Origin: Parasedimentitalea huanghaiensis
GTDB lineage: Bacteria; Pseudomonadota; Alphaproteobacteria; Rhodobacterales; Rhodobacteraceae
Reading direction: 5' to 3'
Assembly (NCBI RefSeq): GCF_009753675.1
Contig: NZ_WQLV01000005.1
Span: 301,497 to 365,496, forward strand
DNA length: 64,000 nucleotides
Position 1 is the stretch's first letter. Each line of letters starts with the position of its first letter. The position numbers and the translations under genes are program-made. Shown piece after piece: positions 17,184 through 24,971 of the stretch. The notes under the pieces were generated by a model, which was not told where the DNA came from, did no database searches, and worked only from the letters and a program-made list of their open reading frames with translations.

Positions 17184-17525
17184 TCAGTTTCCTGTGGTTG
17201 TCGTTGTTGTGCTGCTACTGCTGCCGGCGACAACGACCAGAGTTGTCACGACTGCTACTAGCCCGACCTCTACAGCAGGGGTCAGCCCGGTTCCCTGTAA
17301 CTCGTTTGGGAGCGATTCATTGGTGACGTTTTGCCGACATGTCACCTGTAATAGTCCACCGGGAATATACTGGGCAGATACGGGTGTTCCAGCGCCGCAG
17401 GCTAAACGAGATTTGGCTTCGTTCAACGCCTGATCCAACCCCTGTGCATTGACTGTTTGAGCTGTTGCCATTACGGCTGCGCCAATCACAATAGCATTAA
17501 TATATTCCTTTAACATAATTCTCAC
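17184..17525 (-). CDS. Exported small protein with C-terminal hydrophobic segment and Ser/Thr tail
   Basis: Not recognised. A signal peptide is visible (INAIVIGAAVMATAQTVNAQ, cleavage likely after AQTVNA). The mature part has two cysteines (LACGAG and VTCRQN) that could form a disulfide, then a hydrophobic stretch AVEVGLVAVVTTLVVVAG and a low-complexity tail of four Ser and six Thr ending GN. Start could be the ATG at 17525 or at 17516 (MLKEY). Signal peptide plus terminal hydrophobic helix suggests a membrane-anchored periplasmic protein. It is divergent from another exported unknown at 17696. Confidence 0.65.
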   Translation of the reverse strand: MRIMLKEYINAIVIGAAVMATAQTVNAQGLDQALNEAKSRLACGAGTPVSAQYIPGGLLQVTCRQNVTNESLPNELQGTGLTPAVEVGLVAVVTTLVVVAGSSSSTTTTTTGN

Positions 17526-17695
17526 CCCTCATTGGCGGTTATTAGGTTATGATAGCCGGGAAACTGCATTGTGGTAATCACCGTTATTTGTGTTGTTCTC
17601 CAACTTTCGCTTTGTTGCCGTTTGTTTCACGGGAATGGATCCATTTTGATCGAGGCGACGTTGGTTTGTTGTTGGCGTAATGAGGAGTTTGGGTC

Positions 17696-18280
17696 ATGTC
17701 GAAACGTTTTCATTTGGTTGGGCTGGCACTCGCTGTCCTCTCTGTTGGTCACTTGCCAGTAGGGGTGCTGGCGCAGGGAAGTCTCAATGTTTTATATACA
17801 GTTGTGGTTCCTGCCGGAGATTTTGGCTCCATCAATTTTACCCGCGAACTCGTTTCCAGTCTGGCATCAGCCAAGGTGTTCTGCGGTGGAATAGACAAGG
17901 CGGCGTACCGGGTTGATTGCCTGGCTGAACGGCTGCAAGTTGTGTCTGAGACTATTCCCGAAGGCAGCGATTACGATGAAGTTCGTCAGGTCTTGAACGA
18001 AACATCAGCGGATTTGGCCCGGCTGGCGCGCACAAATAGGGACCCGAACCTGCCATCAGCACCGGCATCGCGTCGCACTGATTCGTCAGATCGGACGACA
18101 CGGGCTCTCACGCCTGTTTCCAGTTCGGCACAAGCTGAGGTTGGGCGGCAGGCGATTGCCATTCTTGAACAGGCGCAGACACAGCTGCTGCGCAGCGCTG
18201 AAGGGTCCAACAGCCGGTCCATTCAATATGCCCAGATTTCTCAGGCTATAGATTCAACCAAAGTGCTGTTGCGATCATAA
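17696..18280 (+). CDS. Exported protein of unknown function (194 aa)
   Basis: Not recognised. Signal peptide MSKRFHLVGLALAVLSVGHL and onward to GVLAQG (cleavage near VLAQ). Mature protein: a short N-terminal domain with two cysteines (KVFCGGIDKA and RVDCLAE), then helical segments. A Ser/Arg/Thr-rich linker (about 118-145) separates the halves. The paired cysteine layout resembles that of the 113-aa protein at 17184, its divergent neighbour, and suggests that both act in the periplasm. Start chosen at the ATG 17696. Confidence 0.7.
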   Translation: MSKRFHLVGLALAVLSVGHLPVGVLAQGSLNVLYTVVVPAGDFGSINFTRELVSSLASAKVFCGGIDKAAYRVDCLAERLQVVSETIPEGSDYDEVRQVLNETSADLARLARTNRDPNLPSAPASRRTDSSDRTTRALTPVSSSAQAEVGRQAIAILEQAQTQLLRSAEGSNSRSIQYAQISQAIDSTKVLLRS

Positions 18281-18295
18281 TCGTATAGGCTGGTC

Positions 18296-18432
18296 TTATT
18301 CGATAGGCATGGTTTGACGCAGTTCACCGCTGCCGACGTCCAGAAGCAGGATTTGGTCGTTGCCACTGACAACTGCAATCCAGCCTTTGCCAAAGGTCAC
18401 GGCGGTGGGGGTGGTATCCCCCTTCACACAAC
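18296..18432 (-). pseudogene. Truncated 3' fragment of a DUF6476-like gene
   Basis: The minus strand reads TTPTAVTFGKGWIAVV and on to GELRQTMPIE then a stop at 18296. This matches the last 39 residues of the intact gene at 19437-19736 at 27 of 39 positions. Upstream of about 18432 the frame closes (TGA) and similarity ends, so no start codon or N-terminal membrane helix remains. It is a relic, not a functional gene. Together with the intact copy it flanks the binding-protein gene at 18545. Confidence 0.8.
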
Positions 18433-18544
18433 TGAAGTTTCAAAGATGCTACATCTGCTCATTATCGCGCCGTCAGCACATGAGGGTATGCGCTGGTTTA
18501 ACTGGTCGTTGCTTCGGAATTCCAAGTTTCAGTGTGACATAGAT

Positions 18545-19309
18545 CTAGCTGAAATCTTCGGGGATGTAGGATTTCAACAGCCTCTTGAAAATACCTCGAT
18601 CTCTTAATGAGTTTGTCGATTGTTTAAGCCGCTCTCTTGCTTCGGGCGAGACTTGTCCTTTGGCGCAATGCAGCCACAGTGAGGACTGCAGGAAGGGTAA
18701 GATGCCGCCGATATCTTGTTGATCCATTTCTTCGGAGTGGAGATAGAAGAAAAGGCTGATTTCGGAACCAGCAATTGCGTCAACGCGACCAGCCTTTAAT
18801 AAGCGTACGCTTTGCTCGTAGCCCGTTGTCAGCACGCGTTCGATTTTCGGGTCTGTAGAAATGGGGAATTTCCGGAAGCTCCCGCGCGGTATTGCGAGCC
18901 GCTGTCCGTGCAGGTCTTCGATTTTTGAGATGGGAAGCCCCGCTCGGGTGACAACCGTACCATCGAATTTGTCCAACACCTCAGCTATTGGAATAAAGTT
19001 CTCTTCGCTCCATGGGGTAAGAGCAATTACTGCGCAGTCGGTGACGCCATGTTCCAGATTTTTCAGAGCCCGGGCAATCGGTAGGATTTCGTCGGTGATT
19101 GAGACATTGGCCTGTTCGGCTATCATCTTGTTGATTTCGACGATCAGACCAGGGCGACCACTGGAGTCATCGCGCAAGGCATAGGGAACCAGATCCATGG
19201 TCGCAAAGTCGAGCTCCTGTGACTTTGCCGGATTACCAAGTAATGCGAAGCAAATTATGGCAAAAAAGGCTGACAGCTTCTTGGTTTTGATCATCTGCAA
19301 CTCATTCAT
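18545..19309 (-). CDS. Family 3-like periplasmic solute-binding protein
   Basis: Signal peptide (SAFFAIICFALLGNPAKSQ) followed by a 230-residue domain resembling SBP_bac_3 amino-acid-type binding proteins: LDFATMDLVPYALRDDSSGRPGLIVEINKM at the start, LPIARALKNLEHGVTDCAVI, and the middle LHGQRLAIPRGS. No permease or ATPase genes are near, so it may be an orphan receptor-type protein. Start may be the ATG 19309 or the internal MIKTKK (19291). It sits between a truncated and an intact copy of a DUF6476-like 3' end, so it probably arrived by insertion or unequal recombination. Confidence 0.75.
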   Translation of the reverse strand: MNELQMIKTKKLSAFFAIICFALLGNPAKSQELDFATMDLVPYALRDDSSGRPGLIVEINKMIAEQANVSITDEILPIARALKNLEHGVTDCAVIALTPWSEENFIPIAEVLDKFDGTVVTRAGLPISKIEDLHGQRLAIPRGSFRKFPISTDPKIERVLTTGYEQSVRLLKAGRVDAIAGSEISLFFYLHSEEMDQQDIGGILPFLQSSLWLHCAKGQVSPEARERLKQSTNSLRDRGIFKRLLKSYIPEDFS

Positions 19310-19436
19310 TTCGAGCTTTGTTCGTATCGAAGCTTATGGCTTCATTTGCACATGTTGTGTCCATCTGCGCGATGAATCAAGCAGTGTTCACGGTGAGGCC
19401 TAAAAGTGCAGAAAGACGCGCGCCTGTTGGGTTGCT

Positions 19437-19736
19437 TTAGTCGATGTCAATTGTCTGGCGAAGTTCGCCGCTGGTGGCATCCATGATCAGGATGCGATTG
19501 TCATTACTGACCACGGCGATCCAGCCGTTGCCAAAGGTCACGGCTGTAGGTGTGGTGCCATCGGGCAGGGTGATGTTTTCGGGAAGTGTCACGCCTTTAT
19601 CAGACAAACGGATGACAAGCAGGCTGATAACCACTACAAGCCCGCCAATCATGACCGCGGTGAGCGTGGTCACCAGCCGCCGCAGGAATTTCAGCTGTGG
19701 TGGCTCTTGGATTTCGGGTTCGGAAGGACGTGTCAT
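19437..19736 (-). CDS. DUF6476-like membrane-anchored protein
   Basis: A 99-aa protein: proline-rich cytoplasmic N-terminus (MTRPSEPEIQEPPQ), one membrane helix at about 22-42 (LTAVMIGGLVVVISLLVIRL), and a periplasmic beta-hairpin-like domain ending GELRQTIDID. The family (recalled as DUF6476) is typical of Rhodobacteraceae; function unknown. I place the start at 19736; its ATG shares two bases with the rluD ATG on the other strand, so the two divergent genes have no spacer and must use promoters inside each other. Confidence 0.7.
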   Translation of the reverse strand: MTRPSEPEIQEPPQLKFLRRLVTTLTAVMIGGLVVVISLLVIRLSDKGVTLPENITLPDGTTPTAVTFGNGWIAVVSNDNRILIMDATSGELRQTIDID

Positions 19737-20772
19737 GGGCAGCCGCCAAATTGAGTTTGTCATTGCGGATAATCCGCCTAACCGGCTTGATAAGGCGCTT
19801 TCGCGAGATGTGCCAGCAGAAGCAACCCTGTCGCGCACCCGGCTGGCCCGGCTGATTGTCGCTGGTTCCGTCACTGTGGATGGCGTTGTGGTCGATGATC
19901 CCAAGGCCAAGGTGGCCGAAGACGCGGTGATTGTTGTCAGCGTCGAGGAAGCCGAAGACAGCCATATTGGTCCTGAAGATATCTCATTGGATGTTGTCTA
20001 TGAAGATGATGATCTGATTGTGGTCAACAAACCGGTTGGCATGGTGGTGCACCCGGCACCGGGCACGCCGTCGGGTACCTTGGTGAATGCGTTGTTGCAT
20101 CACTGTGGTGAAAACCTGTCAGGGGTAGGGGGCGTGAAACGTCCCGGTATCGTGCACCGTATCGACAAGGAAACCAGCGGGTTGCTGGTGGTGGCCAAGT
20201 CGGATGTTGCGCATCAGGGGCTGGCAAAGCAGTTCGAGAAACACACTGTTGAACGCTACTACCGGGCCATTTGTTACGGTGTGCCGGATGCCAACGATCC
20301 CCGTCTGCGCGGGATCAAAGGCACCAGTTTTGAGCCAGGCAATATTCTGAAGCTGACCACCCAGCTGGCACGACACAAGCATGACCGCCAGAAACAGGCG
20401 GTGATGTTTCAGGGCGGGCGCCATGCGGTGACGAGGGCACGGATTGTTGAACCCTTTGGCAACCCGGGCGTCGTAGCCTTAGTTGAATGTTGGTTGGAAA
20501 CGGGTCGTACTCATCAGATCCGCGTGCATATGGCCCATGCAGGCCACGGGCTGGTGGGCGATCCGACCTATGGTGGTAAACGCAAGCTGGCAGCCAAGTC
20601 ACTGGCCCCGGCGGCACACGACGCATTGCGGGCATTTCCACGTCAGGCATTGCATGCAGCGGTATTGGGGTTTGTGCATCCGGTTACCGGTGAGGAAATG
20701 CGGTTTGAAGCGCCAATGCCGGAAGACATGGAAGCGCTGATGGTGAAACTGCGGCTGTCGGCTGGGGCTTGA
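19735..20772 (+). CDS. rluD: 23S rRNA pseudouridine synthase RluD family
   Basis: Makes pseudouridines in helix 69 of 23S rRNA (RluD family; RluC/D assignment from similarity of pattern). N-terminal S4 RNA-binding domain (about 15-75), then the catalytic core with HRIDKETSG, catalytic Asp at about 144, and VECWLETGRTHQIRVH for the second core motif. At 345 aa it has normal length after trimming the upstream open frame. The start at 19735 is preceded by GGAAGGA with proper spacing. A divergent DUF6476-like gene shares its start bases. Confidence 0.93.
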   Translation: MGSRQIEFVIADNPPNRLDKALSRDVPAEATLSRTRLARLIVAGSVTVDGVVVDDPKAKVAEDAVIVVSVEEAEDSHIGPEDISLDVVYEDDDLIVVNKPVGMVVHPAPGTPSGTLVNALLHHCGENLSGVGGVKRPGIVHRIDKETSGLLVVAKSDVAHQGLAKQFEKHTVERYYRAICYGVPDANDPRLRGIKGTSFEPGNILKLTTQLARHKHDRQKQAVMFQGGRHAVTRARIVEPFGNPGVVALVECWLETGRTHQIRVHMAHAGHGLVGDPTYGGKRKLAAKSLAPAAHDALRAFPRQALHAAVLGFVHPVTGEEMRFEAPMPEDMEALMVKLRLSAGA

Positions 20773-20856
20773 TTTCAGAACCTCGCGGCTAAAATGAACC
20801 GCTTCGGGCAGAGCCTGAAGCGGGGATGAGGGTGAGCATCCTGTAAACTATGGCGG

Positions 20857-21279
20857 TTAGGCTTGGGGAGCCTCGTCGACATTGACGATGTTGGTTACAG
20901 TCTCGCGAAAATAGTCAACTTGGCCGTTGCTCTCGTGAGACAAGATAAGGGTCACACTCGTGCAGATACGCCCGCGCACCCCGTAAAAGAACTTTTGCTC
21001 AAAGGTGGTGAACATCCAGCCGTCTTGCGGCAGCGCCTGGGTTGTGATTGCCAATGCTTCGGTGCCTTTTGGAAAAATGTCAGAGGCCAAACGGGTGAGA
21101 ATTTGGCCAATGTCTTTCATACCTTTGCCGACTTGCCAGCTCGCGTCTGATTCATCGCGAAAGTGGTCGATGCGAAAGTCGATGTCAGGCGCCATATAGC
21201 TGATCAGTGTAGGGTCGTTGGCGACAAACTTGCGCAGTAAACTTTCAATGGCGCTGGTAGGGGATTGGTTCGGGAGCAT
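20857..21279 (-). CDS. SnoaL/NTF2-like protein
   Basis: A 140-aa cone-shaped alpha+beta barrel of the NTF2/SnoaL superfamily, deduced from the pattern: N-terminal helix (SAIESLLRKFVANDP), Asp-rich strand (YMAPDIDFRID), then strands with GWMFTTFEQKFFYGV and RICTSVTLILSHES. Such proteins are isomerases, ligand-binding or stability proteins; substrate unknown. Divergent from a LysR regulator 95 bp away, which is a common arrangement for a regulated gene, so the regulator may control it. Confidence 0.65.
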   Translation of the reverse strand: MLPNQSPTSAIESLLRKFVANDPTLISYMAPDIDFRIDHFRDESDASWQVGKGMKDIGQILTRLASDIFPKGTEALAITTQALPQDGWMFTTFEQKFFYGVRGRICTSVTLILSHESNGQVDYFRETVTNIVNVDEAPQA

Positions 21280-21374
21280 TGAGACATTCCTTTGGTTGTA
21301 CTTGGAGTAATCAAAGAAGTGGCAGAACTTTCAGATATAAGATATTCTGGCATCAACTATAGGCAGCATAGGCA

Positions 21375-22199
21375 TTGGCTATGTTGGAATTGACACCGTT
21401 GAAGTATTTTCTGAGCGCTTTTGAAACCGGTTCGTTCAGCCATGCGGCCAAGGCAAATGGAGTGAGCCAGCCGACGATCTCGGCTGCGATCCAAAAGCTG
21501 GAGGTGCTGGTCGGGGGCAGTTTGTTCCATCGTCATCGACGCGGGTTGACTGCGACCCCACTGGGCGATCGGCTTTATGCCGAAGTGTCAGGAAGCGTTG
21601 CCCAACTCAGCGGGGTGGTACATCGACTACAGCCAGAGACCCGCCGCGATCTGCGGATATATTGCCACCCGGATGTGCTGATTACCCCGTTTGCAGCAGG
21701 GATAAACTTGCTGAAGCGGGCCCACCCAGAGCTGTTCCTTGGCTTTACGCCGCATGTTGACGAGGCTGATTTGGCGTTTGTTTGTGATGGATGTGCTCCG
21801 GAGAGCCATACGTTTCAGCCGCTGCGCCGTGATCCCTATGGGGTCGCACTGAATCGGCAGCATCCGCTTGTTGACGGGGAGAGCGTCGATCTTGCCGAAT
21901 TGGCAGGGGAGGCGCGGATCCACCGCCCGTATTGTCCCAATGCCGACAGGTTGCCGAGCGAGCCCGAGCTGCCTCCCTTGCCGCTGGCCCAAGCGGTTCA
22001 TGATCAACAGGTCCTGGACCTTGTGGCGGCGGGGCTTGGCATTGCCTTTGTACCGATGTCGCACGACGGTGCACATGCACATGTCGTTCTGCGACCCTTG
22101 CGCAATGCACCGCAGGTCTTTCGAACACTTGGGATATCCGCCCGAAAGACCGTATTTGCGCGCGACTGCGCACAGTTCTTGATTGAAGTAATGCAGTAG
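21375..22199 (+). CDS. LysR-family transcriptional regulator
   Basis: N-terminal winged HTH (about 6-65): LKYFLSAFETGSFSHAAKANGVSQPTISAAIQKLE with the typical recognition helix. The effector-binding domain follows (about 90-270), with the hinge helix between; it is shorter than usual by about 20 residues. The start could also be the second ATG at 21381 (MLELTP); neither has a clear Shine-Dalgarno. It is divergent from the SnoaL-like gene and upstream of rpoH. The effector is unknown. Confidence 0.9.
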   Translation: MAMLELTPLKYFLSAFETGSFSHAAKANGVSQPTISAAIQKLEVLVGGSLFHRHRRGLTATPLGDRLYAEVSGSVAQLSGVVHRLQPETRRDLRIYCHPDVLITPFAAGINLLKRAHPELFLGFTPHVDEADLAFVCDGCAPESHTFQPLRRDPYGVALNRQHPLVDGESVDLAELAGEARIHRPYCPNADRLPSEPELPPLPLAQAVHDQQVLDLVAAGLGIAFVPMSHDGAHAHVVLRPLRNAPQVFRTLGISARKTVFARDCAQFLIEVMQ

Positions 22200-22299
22200 C
22201 CTGAGAGCAGAGCATGATCTGGCAACTATTTGCACATCCCTGTGAAGCAGGTCACAGACGGTGTTTCCCGTGATAGGGTATCAGAAAGTAACAGCACCC

Positions 22300-22328
22300 C
22301 TTGAAAGGGACACAATGCTGACCCATAT
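22300..22328 (+). promoter_or_regulatory. Candidate sigma-32 (heat-shock) promoter of rpoH
   Basis: CTTGAAA at 22300-22306 and CCCATAT at 22322-22328 match the heat-shock -35 (CTTGAAA) and -10 (CCCCATnT) elements, separated by 15 bases. It lies about 45 bp upstream of the rpoH start, so rpoH likely activates its own transcription. A vegetative promoter may exist as well. Confidence 0.75.
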
Positions 22329-22371
22329 GCTGACATGTTAAGTCCTTATACATTAGGGAGAGGCACACCAA

Positions 22372-23268
22372 ATGGCGAACTATAAGAACCTACCGGCCCC
22401 AACACCCGAAGGCGGTCTAAACCGCTACATGCAGGAAATTCGTAAGTTTCCGCTGCTGGAGCCAGAAGAAGAATACATGCTGGCCAAGGCCTGGGTGGAA
22501 AAGGAAGACAGCGGTGCGGCGCACCGCATGGTCACCTCGCACCTGCGGTTGGCGGCAAAAATTGCTATGGGATATCGTGGCTATGGGTTGCCCCAGGCCG
22601 AAGTGATTTCAGAGGCCAACGTTGGACTAATGCAGGCTGTTAAGCGGTTTGACCCGGAAAAGGGTTTCCGTCTGGCGACCTATGCAATGTGGTGGATCCG
22701 TGCCTCGATCCAGGAATACGTCCTGCGCTCGTGGTCGATGGTGAAACTGGGCACAACCTCGGCGCAGAAGAAGCTGTTCTTTAACCTGCGTAAAGCCAAG
22801 GCCCGTATTGGTGCGTTGGAAGATGGCGATATGCGCCCCGAGAACGTCAAGCGGATCGCCACTGATCTGGGTGTGACCGAGGCTGAGGTGATCTCGATGA
22901 ACCGGCGGATGTCGGGTGGGGATGCGTCGTTGAATGCCACGGTTGGGTCCGAAGGCGAAGGCACCATGCAGTGGCAGGATTGGCTGGAAGACGAAGACGC
23001 TGATCAGGCTGGCGACTATGAGGCACGCGACGAGCTGGAGGCACGGCGTGAGCTGCTGGCAGCAGCGATGGATGTGCTGAACGACCGTGAGAAGGATATT
23101 CTGACCCAGCGGCGGTTGGCTGAAAAAGCCAAGACGTTGGAAGAGCTGAGCGGGCAATATGATGTTAGCCGCGAGCGGATCCGTCAGATTGAGGTGCGCG
23201 CTTTTGAGAAGCTGCAAACCAAGATGCGTGAATTGGCGCAGGCCAAAGGTATGTTGGCCACAGCCTGA
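22372..23268 (+). CDS. rpoH: RNA polymerase sigma-32 factor (heat shock)
   Basis: Alternative sigma factor for heat-shock genes, 298 aa. Region 2 is seen in NVGLMQAVKRFDPEKGFRLATYAMWWIRASIQEY, the RpoH box in AQKKLFFNLRKAKARI (about 124-139), and region 4 in the C-terminal HTH with TLEELSGQYDVSRERIRQIE. Rhodobacteraceae often have two rpoH genes; this one resembles the RpoHI type by length and box, but I cannot separate the paralogues from sequence alone. Upstream GAGAGG precedes the ATG; a heat-shock promoter lies at 22300-22328 and a strong terminator at 23293. Confidence 0.96.
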   Translation: MANYKNLPAPTPEGGLNRYMQEIRKFPLLEPEEEYMLAKAWVEKEDSGAAHRMVTSHLRLAAKIAMGYRGYGLPQAEVISEANVGLMQAVKRFDPEKGFRLATYAMWWIRASIQEYVLRSWSMVKLGTTSAQKKLFFNLRKAKARIGALEDGDMRPENVKRIATDLGVTEAEVISMNRRMSGGDASLNATVGSEGEGTMQWQDWLEDEDADQAGDYEARDELEARRELLAAAMDVLNDREKDILTQRRLAEKAKTLEELSGQYDVSRERIRQIEVRAFEKLQTKMRELAQAKGMLATA

Positions 23269-23292
23269 TCCGGGTGCATCGATGTTGGATAG

Positions 23293-23323
23293 AAAAGGGC
23301 GGTGCAATAGCATCGCCCTTTTT
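23293..23323 (+). terminator. Rho-independent terminator of rpoH
   Basis: Stem AAAAGGGCG (23293-23301) / CGCCCTTTT (23314-23322) with an inner TGC/GCA pairing and a T-run at the end. It begins 24 bp after the rpoH stop codon. Confidence 0.93.
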
Positions 23324-23384
23324 CATGCCCGTTCTCAATTCTAAACCTGAGATCGTCTAAACGCACCGGACAGAAAAGCACGAA

Positions 23385-23517
23385 GGCTGGCGGGGTAGCT
23401 GGCTATTGTGCGAAAGATCACCGGCTGGCGAGGGTCATATGCCCTGGCTGGCGTGGCTGGCTGAAATCATCATGTAAGAGTGGGTATCTGGCTGTCTGGC
23501 TGGCCCAAAAGGCTGGC
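23385..23517. repeat. Cluster of six GGCTGGC repeats
   Basis: GGCTGGC occurs exactly at 23385, 23423, 23446, 23455, 23498 and 23511, plus several near matches (AGCTGGC, TCTGGCTG), within 133 bp. The cluster sits in the 400-bp gap between rpoH and the convergent dipeptidase gene. No gene, RNA family or insertion element was recognised; very short open frames (such as MPWLAWLAEIIM at about 23439) are probably by-products of the repeat. Confidence 0.7.
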
Positions 23518-23667
23518 TGGAGGAGCTGGAGGCCGGATGATTCTGGCTTGCTGTGTGTTCTGTCTTCTTGGTAACTGCGTGGTGGAGGGGCGTCAATAAA
23601 AAACCTTACAAATCAAATAGTTGACTGTAATTGTCAGGAATTGATTTCGGACGAGAACCTATGTCGA

Positions 23668-24840
23668 TTATTCCAGTCGCGCCCTCAGCACGCGCAGCAT
23701 GTTCTCGCCAGCAACTTTGCGGATCTGACCCTCGGTTAGTCCGGCGTCCATCATCGCCTGAGTCAGGGCCGCCAGTTCCGAGGTGTCAAACGAAACCTGC
23801 ACTGACCCGTCAAAATCCGATCCTAGCGAGACCGCATCTTCACCCACCACTTCGATGGCGGTTTTGATCGTTTTGGCCACTCCGGCCGGGCTGTCGTCGC
23901 AGGTCACATCCGCCCAGTAGCCAATACCAATCACACCACCTGTGGCGGCGATCTCTTGCATCAGGTCATCTGGGAAATTGCGCTTTACCTCGCAGTTTTT
24001 GTAAATTCCCGTATGTGACACAACCAATGGAATATCCGTCATCCTCAGCACATCCCGTGCCACCTGTGGGCTGGAATGGGCGACATCCAGGATCAGCCCA
24101 CGATCCACCACAGCCTGCACCACTTTGCGGCCAAAATCAGTCAACCCGGCATTGCCACTGCCATGCAAGGAGCCCCCCAGTTCATTGTCAAAGAAATGCT
24201 GTAGTGCGAGCATCCGGTACCCGGCGTCCTGTAGCCCCTGTAGATTGCTCAGGTCACCTTCTAGCGGATGGGCGCCTTCGATCCCTAGAAGGCCGCCAAC
24301 AACTGGCACGCCAGCCAGTTTCAAGGCCATGAGAGCGTCAAGGTCTGCTTCTGTTCGAATGATCCGCAACCGACCCTCTGAACGGGCCTGTACACTGTGC
24401 AGTTTTTCGGCCTGATACAGGGCGCGCTGGTATAGCGATCCCCAGGTGCGTGGTGGCCACATCTGCACCAGGGCCAGAAGGGTGATATTGTCCATCGCAT
24501 CTGTATCGTTGTGATCATAGTTCTGACCTGCCGGGGATTTGGTCACAGCGGTGAACATTTGCAGCGCGACGTTGCCTTCGATCAGGCGCGGGATGTCTAC
24601 ATGGCCCCGGTCGCCCCGTTTGCTCAGATCGCGGTTCCACAGCAAAGGGTCGGCATGCCAATCGCCGATGATAAGATCGTTGTGCAGCTTTGCCGCCTCG
24701 GGTGAGATTGGGTAGGGGGAGTGTTCAGCCACCAAATTGCGGCTTTCTTCCAAATAGCCTGGCAGGAAGATCAAACCGGCGATCACAGAAATGGCGGCGA
24801 GGATCAGCAACCGGCCCAGCCATTTTCCAAATTTGCGCAT
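23668..24840 (-). CDS. Membrane-anchored dipeptidase (peptidase M19 family)
   Basis: Zinc dipeptidase of the renal dipeptidase group that cleaves dipeptides, probably facing the periplasm. N-terminal membrane anchor (LLILAAISVIAGLIFLPGYL) precedes the metalloprotease fold. Metal ligands: GDWHADPLLW (His-x-Asp near residue 60), the bridging Glu in GIEGAHPLEG, DVAHSSPQV and VSHTGIYKNC, and the later Asp in SLGSDFDGSV. I start at the ATG 24840 (MRKFGKW), 9 bp inside the GTG-initiated frame, because ACAGG stands eight bases before it. No neighbour suggests a pathway. Confidence 0.88.
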   Translation of the reverse strand: MRKFGKWLGRLLILAAISVIAGLIFLPGYLEESRNLVAEHSPYPISPEAAKLHNDLIIGDWHADPLLWNRDLSKRGDRGHVDIPRLIEGNVALQMFTAVTKSPAGQNYDHNDTDAMDNITLLALVQMWPPRTWGSLYQRALYQAEKLHSVQARSEGRLRIIRTEADLDALMALKLAGVPVVGGLLGIEGAHPLEGDLSNLQGLQDAGYRMLALQHFFDNELGGSLHGSGNAGLTDFGRKVVQAVVDRGLILDVAHSSPQVARDVLRMTDIPLVVSHTGIYKNCEVKRNFPDDLMQEIAATGGVIGIGYWADVTCDDSPAGVAKTIKTAIEVVGEDAVSLGSDFDGSVQVSFDTSELAALTQAMMDAGLTEGQIRKVAGENMLRVLRARLE

Positions 24841-24971
24841 CAAAAACACCTGTACTGTCGTTTTTTGTTCAGCCTAAGGCAGTGAAGAAGCGGCGCAAAG
24901 CAAAACATCAGGTCAAGATCCCTTGCTGCCGACCACAACCAAGGTAAGCTGGCGGTTCAATCAGGAGGAAC

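Noticed and set aside
18314..18607. Plus-strand ORF of 97 aa across the DUF6476-like fragment
   Set aside because: It runs antisense through the pseudogene fragment and the 3' end of the binding-protein gene; its composition is not protein-like.
23381..23560. CRISPR array
   Set aside because: The GGCTGGC repeats are only seven bases long, irregularly spaced (9-43 bp) and lack spacer uniformity.
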